Assembly (NCBI RefSeq): GCF_001274945.1
Contig: NZ_LILB01000005.1
Span: forward strand, 1,626,686-1,690,685
Reading direction: 5' to 3'
DNA length: 64,000 nt
Source of the DNA: Viridibacillus arvi
GTDB lineage: Bacteria; Bacillota; Bacilli; Bacillales_A; Planococcaceae
Below, piece by piece: positions 7,428-15,891 of the stretch (position 1 is its first letter; every line of letters starts with the position of its first letter). The notes beneath the pieces are model-generated. The model was not told where the DNA came from and did no database searches. It saw nothing but the letters and a program-made list of their open reading frames with translations. Position numbers and translations under genes: made by a program.

Positions 7428-8930
7428 TTACATTGTTACTCCATCTTTGAAGATCGCAATTTCTTTAAAGCCATTTACTTCATTTTTTGTATGCACTTCT
7501 CCTGATGCTACTTGAATAATGTAATCGAAGAATTCATTTGTGAGCTGTTCCATTTCAGTATTTTCAACTAATTTTCCAGCATTAAAATCTATCCAATTCT
7601 TTTTGCGATTGAAAAGCGGTGTATTTGTTGAGATTTTAACTGTTGGAGTTGGACCACCAAATGGTGTACCACGTCCTGTTGTAAAAAGAACAATTTGACA
7701 CCCACTCGCACCTAATGCGGTTACAGAAACTAGATCATTTCCTGGTCCTTGCAATAAGGATAATCCTTTAGATTGAAGTAAATCGCCGTACTCTAATACG
7801 TCTTGAACTGTGGCAAAGCCACCCTTTTGAACACAACCTAACGATTTTTCTTCTAACGTTGTAATACCGCCTTCTTTGTTTCCAGGGGATGGATTCTCAT
7901 AAACAGGTTGGTCATATTTTATAAAATAGTGTTTAAAATCATTGATTAAATTGACGATATCATCGAATGTTGATCGATCTTTTGCACGATCCATTAAAAT
8001 CGTTTCAGCACCAAACATTTCTGGTACTTCTGTAAGGAGTGTTGAGCCCCCAAACTGGATTAATTTATCTGAAAATGAACCTAAAAGTGGATTTGCAGTA
8101 ATGCCTGATAACCCATCACTACCTCCACATTTCAACCCTATTTTTAGCTCTGAAACAGGCACTTCTTCACGATGGAATGTTGAAACGTACTCAAATACCT
8201 CTTCTACTAATTCCATGCCACTTTCCATTTCATCATCTACTTGTTGCACGCTAAGAAATTTCACTCGTTTTGGATTGTAATCTCCAACAGCATCTTTGAA
8301 TAAATCGATGTAATTGTTTTCACAGCCTAGACCAAGTACAACGATGCCTCCTGCATTTGGATGGTGGATTAAGTCTGCAAGAATTTTCTGCGTGTATTTC
8401 AAATCATCACCAAGTTGAGAGCAACCATATGGATGTGCAAAGTGATAAACACCATCAAAGTTAGCTGCTTTTAAGCTGTTATTACATAATCTAGCAAGAT
8501 TTTCAGCTACTTTATTAATACAGCCAACAGTGTTGATAATCCAAATCTCATTTCGAATTCCAACATTTCCATCTTCCCTACGGTAGCCTTTAAATGTTGG
8601 AACTGAAATGACTTCTGCTTTTTGTGCTAATACTTTTTCGCCTTCGTATGTATAGCTCAATTCGCCTGCTAGATTGGTTTTTAAATTATGACTATGGACA
8701 AAATCTCCGATAGCAATATCTACTGTTGCGCTACCAATTGGATAGCCATACTTTATAATATTGCTTCCTTTTTGAATTGGTTGAATGGCGATTTTATGTC
8801 CACGTTTTATATCTTCATTCAAAGCAATTTCCCTATCTTGTAATCGAATTACATAGCACTTTTCTAAATCTTCCAATGCAATGGCAACATTATCAGCTAT
8901 ATTGATTTGCGTAGTTTTTTGAGATTCCAC
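7428..8930 (-). CDS. uxaA: Altronate dehydratase
   Basis: Protein of 500 residues of the UxaA/GarD family, converting D-altronate to 2-keto-3-deoxygluconate. It has the N-terminal SAF-like domain (residues 1-95), a linker with F-K-G-Y-R-R-E-D-G-N-V-G-I-R-N, and the large catalytic part with H-P-Y-G-C-S-Q-L and L-K-C-G-G-S-D-G-L-S-G. The conserved cysteines and histidines probably bind the metal. Translation starts at a GTG at 8930 preceded by GAAGGGA. It begins the downstream half of the island; the region before it contains an inverted repeat that may attenuate transcription from kdgK. Confidence 0.95.
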   Translation of the reverse strand: MESQKTTQINIADNVAIALEDLEKCYVIRLQDREIALNEDIKRGHKIAIQPIQKGSNIIKYGYPIGSATVDIAIGDFVHSHNLKTNLAGELSYTYEGEKVLAQKAEVISVPTFKGYRREDGNVGIRNEIWIINTVGCINKVAENLARLCNNSLKAANFDGVYHFAHPYGCSQLGDDLKYTQKILADLIHHPNAGGIVVLGLGCENNYIDLFKDAVGDYNPKRVKFLSVQQVDDEMESGMELVEEVFEYVSTFHREEVPVSELKIGLKCGGSDGLSGITANPLLGSFSDKLIQFGGSTLLTEVPEMFGAETILMDRAKDRSTFDDIVNLINDFKHYFIKYDQPVYENPSPGNKEGGITTLEEKSLGCVQKGGFATVQDVLEYGDLLQSKGLSLLQGPGNDLVSVTALGASGCQIVLFTTGRGTPFGGPTPTVKISTNTPLFNRKKNWIDFNAGKLVENTEMEQLTNEFFDYIIQVASGEVHTKNEVNGFKEIAIFKDGVTM

Positions 8931-8978
8931 TTAGTAACAATCCCTTCTTGAAAGATTAAATAGTCCACTAAAATAAAA

Positions 8979-9031
8979 GATGCATGTATTATTTCAATAT
9001 ACAATTAAGTTAATGAAAAATATTACATGCA
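8979..9031. repeat. Inverted repeat between kdgK and uxaA, possible attenuator
   Basis: Fourteen-base arms (8979-8992 and 9018-9031, one mismatch) with a 25-base loop. Seven Ts follow on the plus strand; on the minus strand, in the direction of the genes, the tail is only TCTTTTATTTT. It could be a weak terminator that lowers expression of uxaA-uxaB-dehydrogenase-kdgA relative to kdgK. No LacI-type operator was found in this 130-base gap. Confidence 0.5.
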
Positions 9032-9061
9032 TTTTTTTGTCCTATTCGATTTGCGTCTATA

Positions 9062-10012
9062 CTATCGTTGTATATCTTTCTTTAAACCTAGGAATTTTTC
9101 TAGATCCTCCATATAAGGTAAACCTTCATTATCTCCTGGTACTGTTAATACGAATGCTGCCACAGAGTTTGCAAAGCTTAAACGTTTCTCCATCGTCCAA
9201 CCGTTAATAATGCCGTAAATATAACCAGATGCAAAGGCATCTCCTGCACCAATTTCGTCGACAATTTCTAAATTTTCTAAGGCTGGTGATGAAGTGATTT
9301 GGTCGTCTTCGTAACCAACTGCACCTTTAGCTCCACGCTTTAAAACAAAATTCTTGATGCTATAAGTTTCTTCTAAAAGTTGAGTTAGTTCATCCATTTT
9401 ACTTGTTGAAAATAATATTTCTGCTTCTTCTTCGCCCATCATTATCATGTCTACATATGGTAAATAAGAACATAATGTATTGCGTGCTTCTTCAGCGCTC
9501 CATAATTTCAGGCGAATATTAGGATCAAGAGTAACATAAACATTATTTTTTTTAGCTATTTTTAATAATGCTAAAATAATTTCTCGGTTGTTTTTATGAA
9601 TGGCTGAAAATACGCCACTTATGTGAATGACTTTGAATTGCTTTACGTATTCTTCATCTATATCAGTAGTTTTCAATGTTTCTGTAGGAGAATTCCCTCT
9701 ATAGTAATATGAGTTGATACGATTGCCATTTAAAATTTCTTTAAAATACACTGACGTTGGATAACCTTCCACTAGCTTCACATGCTCAACATCAATACCT
9801 TCTCCTCGAGCAAATGAATAAATATGCCTGCCGAATTCATCCTGTCCTAAACGGCTAATCCAACCTGTTTTCAATCCTAATCTTGAACAGCCGATAGCTA
9901 CATTAAGCTCTGCTCCTCCAACTTTTCTTTCAAAGGAATTTACAAATCTTAAAGGGCCATTAGACATAGGATTCATCGTGATGAGTGCGTCACCTATTGT
10001 TAGTACATCCAA
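9062..10012 (-). CDS. kdgK: 2-keto-3-deoxygluconate kinase (PfkB family)
   Basis: PfkB-family sugar kinase of 316 residues. It starts with V-L-T-I-G-D-A-L-I and has G-G-A-E-L-N-V-A near 35 and the C-terminal ATP/catalytic signature D-E-I-G-A-G-D-A-F-A-S-G near 250, whose second Asp is the catalytic base. In this context it phosphorylates KDG to KDPG for KdgA. An ATG at 10027 is in frame, but the only ribosome-binding site (GGGAG) lies after it, so I place the start at the TTG at 10012, 8 bases past that site. It follows the LacI-type regulator by a short gap and is likely co-transcribed with it. Confidence 0.9.
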   Translation of the reverse strand: MDVLTIGDALITMNPMSNGPLRFVNSFERKVGGAELNVAIGCSRLGLKTGWISRLGQDEFGRHIYSFARGEGIDVEHVKLVEGYPTSVYFKEILNGNRINSYYYRGNSPTETLKTTDIDEEYVKQFKVIHISGVFSAIHKNNREIILALLKIAKKNNVYVTLDPNIRLKLWSAEEARNTLCSYLPYVDMIMMGEEEAEILFSTSKMDELTQLLEETYSIKNFVLKRGAKGAVGYEDDQITSSPALENLEIVDEIGAGDAFASGYIYGIINGWTMEKRLSFANSVAAFVLTVPGDNEGLPYMEDLEKFLGLKKDIQR

Positions 10013-10038
10013 TATATTCGCTCCCATTCTTTTTGTTT

Positions 10039-11040
10039 TTACGTTGAAGAACGTACTACTAATTTTGGTTCAAAACGGATAATAGTTTCTTCTGTTTTTT
10101 CATGTTCATCTGCTTTTTGTAATAACTGCTGTGCAGCATATGTGCCAATTTCATAAGATGGCTGTGTTACAACTGTGATTGGAGGATTATATATTTCTGA
10201 GAAGCTAACTTCATCTATACTGACCAAAGCAACATCTGTAGGAATTGTTAACGCCTTTTTTCGACAAAACTTTAAAACTTCAAGTAATGTCAGGTCATTC
10301 CCACAAATAATTGCATCAGGTACTTTGTCTTGTGAAAACATAAAATGCATTTTTTCCTGCATTTTATGAATCTCCTCACCTGCGAATAACTGTTCTAATA
10401 GTGGTAAGTTGTGTTTTTGTAATGCTTTTTTAAATCCGTCCATCCGCTCTATACGAGGGGTAATATTCATCTCAATAGAGGTTGTTAAAAATGCGATATT
10501 TCGATAACCTTTTCCCACTAAATGATCAACAGCAAGAGATGAGGCTTTCTCGTTGTCTAATAACACTGAAGTTATGTCAGTGTTTTCTACAGTTCTATCA
10601 ACAAAAACGAGAGGATACCCACTTTTCTCTAACTTTTTATATAAGTCTAAATTGCCGCCTGTCGGGAAAATTATTAATCCATCCACCTGTTTTGCTCTAA
10701 GTGTTTCTATATACTTTCTTTCTTTAGAAGGTTGATCATCTGCATTACAAACTATGACATTTACATTTTTGCGCTGGCACTCATCTTCAATTGCTCGAAT
10801 AACTTGTGTTGAAAATGTGTGCAAGATATTCGCGACTATAACACCGATTGTATATGTCTTTTTTTGTTTTAAACTACGTGCAATAATGTTTGGTTGATAA
10901 TTCAACTCTTCTATCGCACATTCAATTCTCTTCTTAGTTTCCAAACTCATATATTCAAAACGGTTATTAATATACTGTGATACCGTACTTTTCGAAACAT
11001 TTGCTTTGTTGGCTACATCAGCCATTGTCACTCGCTCCAT
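10039..11040 (-). CDS. LacI-family regulator of the sugar-acid island
   Basis: Protein of 333 residues: an N-terminal helix-turn-helix (T-M-A-D-V-A-N-K-A-N-V-S-K-S-T-V-S, residues 5-21), hinge, and a periplasmic-binding-protein-like effector domain with the usual T-I-G-V-I-V and I-I-C-G-N-D. It resembles KdgR/ExuR-type repressors. Four copies of the same LacI-style palindrome are found in the island, one 20 bases upstream of this gene, so autoregulation is likely. The effector is probably KDG or an aldonate; this is inference. The ATG follows GGAGAG. Confidence 0.92.
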   Translation of the reverse strand: MERVTMADVANKANVSKSTVSQYINNRFEYMSLETKKRIECAIEELNYQPNIIARSLKQKKTYTIGVIVANILHTFSTQVIRAIEDECQRKNVNVIVCNADDQPSKERKYIETLRAKQVDGLIIFPTGGNLDLYKKLEKSGYPLVFVDRTVENTDITSVLLDNEKASSLAVDHLVGKGYRNIAFLTTSIEMNITPRIERMDGFKKALQKHNLPLLEQLFAGEEIHKMQEKMHFMFSQDKVPDAIICGNDLTLLEVLKFCRKKALTIPTDVALVSIDEVSFSEIYNPPITVVTQPSYEIGTYAAQQLLQKADEHEKTEETIIRFEPKLVVRSST

Positions 11041-11059
11041 TTGTCATCTCTCCATTTTT

Positions 11060-11115
11060 AATAAATCGGTTTAGTTATTTATTAAAATTATAGGGTATTA
11101 TCACTTCCAGTACAA
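11060..11115 (-). promoter_or_regulatory. Regulator-kdgK promoter with LacI-type operator
   Basis: Reading leftward: -35 TTGTAC (11115-11110), a 17-base spacer and a perfect -10 TATAAT (11092-11087). Just downstream is the operator AATAAATCGGTTTAGT (11060-11075), which matches the perfect palindrome ACTAAACCGGTTTAGT at 15646-15661 in 13 of 16 positions. The central CG and TTTAGT half-site are LacI-family hallmarks. Confidence 0.85.
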
Positions 11116-11182
11116 TTTTTACAATTTATTGAAGACCGAAAGTGAAAAATGATTCCCTATGCATGAAGATATTTTAATCCAC

Positions 11183-12433
11183 TTAAGCTAATGTCTCTTC
11201 ATTTGGCTTAATAATAGGTTTGACGAAACGAATTACCGCTAGTGAAGCAACTATTGCTAAGCCCCCTGCTAATAAAAATGCTGCAGTATATGTTCCTGTA
11301 GTATCTACAAGATAACCTGTTAAAGTTGGTCCAATAATCCCTGCAGTATTTGCTAAGAAGTGCATGAAACCTCCTACTGAACCTACATTACTTTGATCTA
11401 CTACATCATTAATAATTGCCCAGTAAATTGCACCAGTTAAGTATAAGAAGAAGACAGATGCCGCTACTAAAGCAACTGCACTTACAGTTGTTGTTACTAA
11501 ACCCGCAAATCCAATACATAATGCTGAAAGGAATAGACACGATACAAGTATTAATTTACGAGAGAACAAAACACCTTTTTGTAAAAACTTTTTATAAATA
11601 AAGTCTGAAACAAAACCACCCATTGCAAGACCAATAAAACCTAATACCCAAGGAATAACTGTTATAATACTCATATCCTTAACACTCAATCCTCGTGCAC
11701 TTACTAAATAACTCGGGAACCATGTTAAGAAGAAAAATAAAATATAGTTATAAGCAAAAAATGCAAATGCAGTAAATAAAACAGTTTTTTGTTTAATATA
11801 GAAGGTAAATTTTAATTTGCTTTCTTTTATTAAACCCATATCATCTTTTTGAACATTGTCTGCAGCTTTTTCAGGCTTTTCCTTCACGAATTTCCACCAG
11901 AAAGCAGCCCAGATTAAACCAATAATCATAATTGCGACAAATGAAATTCTCCAACCATATGCTATAGCAATATAACCAACGATTGGTCCTGAAATTGCTC
12001 CACCAAGTGGTGTACCACTATTGGTTAATCCGACAACTGATGCACGTTGATTTGGCGGGAACCAGTTATTGACCATCTTATTTATGGTGGCTGATAACGG
12101 TCCTTCACCCATACCAAATAACACACGGATAACAATCATACTAACAAATCCAACTGCTAAAACTAATGCTCCGCTAAATAATGACCAAACAATCATCGCT
12201 ACAAAAAGCGTCATTTTTGCGCCGAATTTATCTGAAGCCATACCTCCGAAAAAGTTGAATAACGCATATCCAACAGAGAAACTACTGAAAATAATCCCCA
12301 TTTGCGTTGCTGTTAACGATAAATCATCTTTAATGAACGGTGCTGCAATCGATAGTGCAGAACGGTCAAGATAGTTAATCACACCAGCTAAAAATAAAAA
12401 TGCTATTACAACGCCTCTGCCTTGTGAAAACAT
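11183..12433 (-). CDS. exuT: MFS hexuronate/aldonate transporter (ExuT-like)
   Basis: Protein of 416 residues with about twelve hydrophobic segments, of the anion:cation symporter (ExuT/GudP/LgoT) branch of the major facilitator superfamily. The N-terminal V-I-N-Y-L-D-R-S-A-L-S and the G-M-G-E-G-P motif around residue 110 are typical. It would import galacturonate, glucuronate or related aldonates by proton symport. It sits between the regulator and the uxuA-uxuB genes and has its own promoter with a LacI-type operator. As the window has no uronate isomerase, an aldonate such as L-galactonate or L-gulonate is a reasonable alternative substrate. Confidence 0.85.
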   Translation of the reverse strand: MFSQGRGVVIAFLFLAGVINYLDRSALSIAAPFIKDDLSLTATQMGIIFSSFSVGYALFNFFGGMASDKFGAKMTLFVAMIVWSLFSGALVLAVGFVSMIVIRVLFGMGEGPLSATINKMVNNWFPPNQRASVVGLTNSGTPLGGAISGPIVGYIAIAYGWRISFVAIMIIGLIWAAFWWKFVKEKPEKAADNVQKDDMGLIKESKLKFTFYIKQKTVLFTAFAFFAYNYILFFFLTWFPSYLVSARGLSVKDMSIITVIPWVLGFIGLAMGGFVSDFIYKKFLQKGVLFSRKLILVSCLFLSALCIGFAGLVTTTVSAVALVAASVFFLYLTGAIYWAIINDVVDQSNVGSVGGFMHFLANTAGIIGPTLTGYLVDTTGTYTAAFLLAGGLAIVASLAVIRFVKPIIKPNEETLA

Positions 12434-12456
12434 AAAATCACCCCAATTGTCATTTT

Positions 12457-12484
12457 AATAAACCGATTTAGTAAAATCGTACAA
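12457..12484 (-). promoter_or_regulatory. exuT promoter with LacI-type operator
   Basis: The operator AATAAACCGATTTAGT (12457-12472) lies between a -35 TTGTAC (12484-12479) and a weak -10 about 17-18 bases downstream (TTATTA/TATTAA). It is in the 65-base gap between uxuB and exuT. The repressor would block polymerase access directly. Confidence 0.75.
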
Positions 12485-12498
12485 AATTCACATTTCTC

Positions 12499-13335
12499 TT
12501 ACACTCCTGAGTAAGCAATAAAACCGCCATCTACAGGTACTGTTATTCCTGTTACAAAGCCTGAATAAGCTTCATCAGAAAGCCATAATAATGTGCCAAG
12601 TAAATCTTCTGGCTGACCGAAACGTTTCATCGGAGTCGCGGTTAATATTTTTTTAGAACGTGGTGTATAGCCACCCTCTTCGTTGATCAATAAATTATGA
12701 TTTTGTTTTGTTAAGAAAAAACCTGGGGCGATTGCATTTACACGTAACCCCGCTTCAGCAAAATGAACAGCCATCCATTGAGTAAAATTATTAATAGACG
12801 CTTTTGCAGCACTATACGCTGGTACTTTAGTCATTGGAGAGTAAGCGCTCATAGAAGAAATATTAATAATTGAAGGTGATTCACTTTTTAAAAGTACTTC
12901 CCCAAATACTTGACTAGCCAAAAAGCTTCCTGTGAAATTGCTAGAAAAAACTTTATAAAATCCTTCTTCTTTTAAATCAAAGAAACTTTTCCACTCTGTT
13001 TCTTCTTCATAAATTTCAGTTGATGTTATAGCATCATCATCATTTCCGCCAGCTCCGTTAATTAATAAATCGATACGACCAAATTGCTTCAAAACTTGTT
13101 CTTTCGCTTGTACTAACTCACCACGACTCAGGACATCTGTTACAACTGAAATAGCCGTCCCACCTGCTGATACTATTTCATCAACAATGACTTGTCCCTT
13201 TGCAGCTGTTCTATTCAAGATAGCTATTTTCATCCCATGACGAGCAAGCTCAATTGCCATACGGGAGCATAAAACACCGCTCCCTCCAGTAATTACAGCC
13301 ACTCTATCAGTTAAATTTTCGTGAATTGGTATCAT
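12499..13335 (-). CDS. uxuB: SDR-type fructuronate reductase (mannonate oxidoreductase)
   Basis: Short-chain dehydrogenase of 278 residues, the same length as Bacillus UxuB (YjmF). The Rossmann motif T-G-G-S-G-V-L is at residues 16-22, N-G-A-G-G near 92, the catalytic S-S near 150 and Y-S-A-A-K near 165. It reduces D-fructuronate to D-mannonate. The start overlaps the uxuA stop by 4 bases (ATGA). This SDR form differs from the long-chain UxuB of E. coli, which supports a Bacillales origin. Confidence 0.9.
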   Translation of the reverse strand: MIPIHENLTDRVAVITGGSGVLCSRMAIELARHGMKIAILNRTAAKGQVIVDEIVSAGGTAISVVTDVLSRGELVQAKEQVLKQFGRIDLLINGAGGNDDDAITSTEIYEEETEWKSFFDLKEEGFYKVFSSNFTGSFLASQVFGEVLLKSESPSIINISSMSAYSPMTKVPAYSAAKASINNFTQWMAVHFAEAGLRVNAIAPGFFLTKQNHNLLINEEGGYTPRSKKILTATPMKRFGQPEDLLGTLLWLSDEAYSGFVTGITVPVDGGFIAYSGV

Positions 13336-14408
13336 TTCGTATTACCTTCCTCAGCTGTTTTGTAAGCATCCCAAAGGCCAAGTAAATACATAATTCCTAA
13401 TGCACGATCATATAAACCGTAACCTGGTCTACATTTTTCTCCCCAAATATGACGCCCATGGTCTGGTCTTACATAACCTGCATAATTTTGTTTATACAAT
13501 ACGTTTACAATACCTTTGACATCGATTGAGCCATCTTGTGTATAGTGGGATGTTTCAACAAAGTCACCATTGTCATAGATTTTCACGTTGCGAATATGAG
13601 CAAATGGCGAGCGGTATGCATATTTTTCTGCAATTTTCACCATATCGTTTTCAGGACTTGCTCCCATAGAACCCGAGCAGAATGTAAATGCATTTGAAGG
13701 AGAATCGGAAATTTCGATTAATTTTTCATAGCTTTGGTCACCTGTGATAATACGCGGTAAGCCAAAAATTGAATATGGTGGATCATCCGGGTGAATTGCC
13801 ATTTTCACATCGCACTCTTCAGCTACTGGTAGAATAGCTTTAAGGAAATACTCTAGGTTTTCCCATAAACGTTGTTCGTCGATTTCTTTATATGCTTCGA
13901 ATAGTTCAGAAATCTTCGCCATTTTTTCTGGTTCCCAACCTGGAAGTGTTAAATCTGACGCTGCAGCTACAGTGTTAATAAGTTCTTTTGGATCTAAATT
14001 TTCCACTTTAGCTTTTTCGAAGAATAATGCTGTTGAACCATCTTCTAAAGGATGGAACATTTCTGTACGTGTCCAGTCGAAAATCGGCATGAAATTATAA
14101 CAGATTGTATTAACTCCGACTGCTGCAAGATTACGTATTGTTTGCTTATAATTTTCGATGTACTGATCGCGTTCAGAAATACCTAATTTAATCGATTCGT
14201 GGACATTCACACTTTCCACTACATCTGTATGGAATCCAAAACTTTGAATATAATCTACTTCACTCTGAATCTCTTCTTTTTCCCAAACTTCACCGACCGG
14301 TTTTTGATGTAATGCCCAAACAATTCCCTGTACACCTGGGATTTGCTTTACATGTTCTAAAGTAACTGTGTCATTTCCTCGTCCATACCATCTAAATGTA
14401 ATATTCAT
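13332..14408 (-). CDS. uxuA: Mannonate dehydratase
   Basis: TIM-barrel enzyme of 358 residues that dehydrates D-mannonate to KDG. Family features include F-R-W-Y-G at the start, V-N-T-I-C-Y-N-F-M-P near 120, A-I-H-P-D-D-P-P near 212, F-C-S-G-S-M-G near 252 and V-R-P-D-H-G-R near 325; the His and Cys residues are metal ligands in the family. A GGAGGTG site precedes the ATG. It is coupled to uxuB by overlap and lies 23 bases after the zinc dehydrogenase gene. Confidence 0.96.
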   Translation of the reverse strand: MNITFRWYGRGNDTVTLEHVKQIPGVQGIVWALHQKPVGEVWEKEEIQSEVDYIQSFGFHTDVVESVNVHESIKLGISERDQYIENYKQTIRNLAAVGVNTICYNFMPIFDWTRTEMFHPLEDGSTALFFEKAKVENLDPKELINTVAAASDLTLPGWEPEKMAKISELFEAYKEIDEQRLWENLEYFLKAILPVAEECDVKMAIHPDDPPYSIFGLPRIITGDQSYEKLIEISDSPSNAFTFCSGSMGASPENDMVKIAEKYAYRSPFAHIRNVKIYDNGDFVETSHYTQDGSIDVKGIVNVLYKQNYAGYVRPDHGRHIWGEKCRPGYGLYDRALGIMYLLGLWDAYKTAEEGNTK

Positions 14409-14431
14409 AAAGCACCTCCGACATTTTTATA

Positions 14432-15451
14432 TTAATCAAATGTAATAATCGCTTTTCTAACTTGATCTGGGTGTTTCTCGATAAAATCAAAAGCCTCTTG
14501 GACTTGATCGACTGTAAATGTATGTGTAATTAAACCATCATGACGTAACTTTCCTTCATTCAATAATTGAACGATTTTAGGGAACTGGTAGGTTTGTAAA
14601 CGTGATCCAGTTACTGTAATTTGTTTTTTTGTAATTGGTAATTGTGAAATAGCCGCTGGACGCTCGTCAAAACCTAACACGACAATGTTACCTGCTGCAG
14701 ACACTACTTCAAATGACAATTCGAAAGTTGAAGGTAAACATACTGCATCAATCACAATATTGGCTCCTTCACCGTCTGTTATTTCCATCACACGTTCCTT
14801 CACATCTTCTGAACCTACTTGTATGATTTCATCTGCCCCTAATTGTTTTGCATAGGCAAGACGTTCTTCACTTAAATCGGTAATAAAAACTTTTGCCCCT
14901 TGAATTTTCGCTAGTTTCAAAATACAAATTCCAATCGGACCTGCTCCTTGGATTAAAACGGTATCTCCTTTTTCTACTCCGCCTCTCCAAACAGCTTGCG
15001 CACCAATTGTATATGGTTCCGCCAACACTACTTCTTCCCATGGTAGTGCTGAATCTACTGCATGAAGTTGCTTCTCCGGCAGTACGATCCACTCACGCAT
15101 ACCGCCATCTTCATGAACACCGAAAACAGACAATTGCTCACATACATTAGGTTGACCTTTACGGCACGCATAACATTTTCCACAGTAACTAATTGGTTCT
15201 ACAACGACATGGTCTCCTACTTTTAAATTCGTCACTTCGGAACCAATCTCTACTACTTCTCCTGTTACCTCATGACCAACAACTCTAGGTAATGTAGCAA
15301 GTGGATTTGTCCCATGATAAATATGCATATCTGACCCGCATATCCCAACACGCTTAACTTTTACAAGTACATCTGTACCTTCTTTTACTTGTGGTTTTTC
15401 CATATCTTGCATCACTAATTCATATGGCCCTAATACTTGAAGCGCTTTCAT
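14432..15451 (-). CDS. Zinc-dependent sugar-acid dehydrogenase (YjmD/L-gulonate type)
   Basis: Second medium-chain zinc dehydrogenase of the island, 339 residues like B. subtilis YjmD. It has [11 protein letters not shown], the structural zinc loop C-G-K-C-Y-A-C ... N-V-C and the NAD loop [10 protein letters not shown]. It is first in the run leading into uxuA-uxuB. Its likely reaction is L-gulonate to fructuronate, matching the branch it precedes; this is inference. An upstream GTG and TTG are in frame, but the ATG at 15451 has the properly spaced AAGGGG. Confidence 0.8.
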   Translation of the reverse strand: MKALQVLGPYELVMQDMEKPQVKEGTDVLVKVKRVGICGSDMHIYHGTNPLATLPRVVGHEVTGEVVEIGSEVTNLKVGDHVVVEPISYCGKCYACRKGQPNVCEQLSVFGVHEDGGMREWIVLPEKQLHAVDSALPWEEVVLAEPYTIGAQAVWRGGVEKGDTVLIQGAGPIGICILKLAKIQGAKVFITDLSEERLAYAKQLGADEIIQVGSEDVKERVMEITDGEGANIVIDAVCLPSTFELSFEVVSAAGNIVVLGFDERPAAISQLPITKKQITVTGSRLQTYQFPKIVQLLNEGKLRHDGLITHTFTVDQVQEAFDFIEKHPDQVRKAIITFD

Positions 15452-15612
15452 TTTCAACACCCCTTCTTTAAAATCTAATAGTTCTAAGTAGTTTTTCTAA
15501 TTTAGATGTAAATTCATAGATTCTAATTAGAATTCACATTACTTATATCAATCAATTTTTTTACTTTGTAGAATTTTGTCGTTCTATGTAGCTAATTTAG
15601 GTATTTATAGAT

Positions 15613-15693
15613 AATAAATCGGTTTAGTATTAATGTAATATAGTTACTAAACCGGTTTAGTGAAATTATAAAGGATAGATTTTTCAAAATCAA
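15613..15693 (-). promoter_or_regulatory. uxu-operon promoter with two LacI-type operators
   Basis: Reading leftward: -35 TTGATT (15693-15688), 17-base spacer, perfect -10 TATAAT (15670-15665). Two operators follow: a perfect 16-base palindrome ACTAAACCGGTTTAGT (15646-15661) over the start region, and AATAAATCGGTTTAGT (15613-15628). Their centres are 33 bases apart, about three helical turns, so cooperative binding is possible. The remaining 15694-15891, upstream of the AAA ATPase gene, is AT-rich and shows no clear further element. Confidence 0.88.
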
Positions 15694-15891
15694 TTATTAA
15701 TTTGGACAATTATTTATATTTCCACTGTTTTTAATAAGATGAATTTAGTATTAGTGTAAATAAATGGATAGAATACTAGTGAAGTAAATGTCATGAATAA
15801 TGCCTAACAACTTCGAGTTTATTATTAAATTTAGTATATTTTTCTTCCTTTATCTAAATAATATAAACAGTTCGTTTTTAGGAGGAAGTAC

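Noticed and set aside
8980-9207. Plus-strand 75-codon frame in the kdgK-uxaA gap
   Set aside because: It starts inside the inverted repeat, has no ribosome-binding site and most of it lies opposite kdgK.
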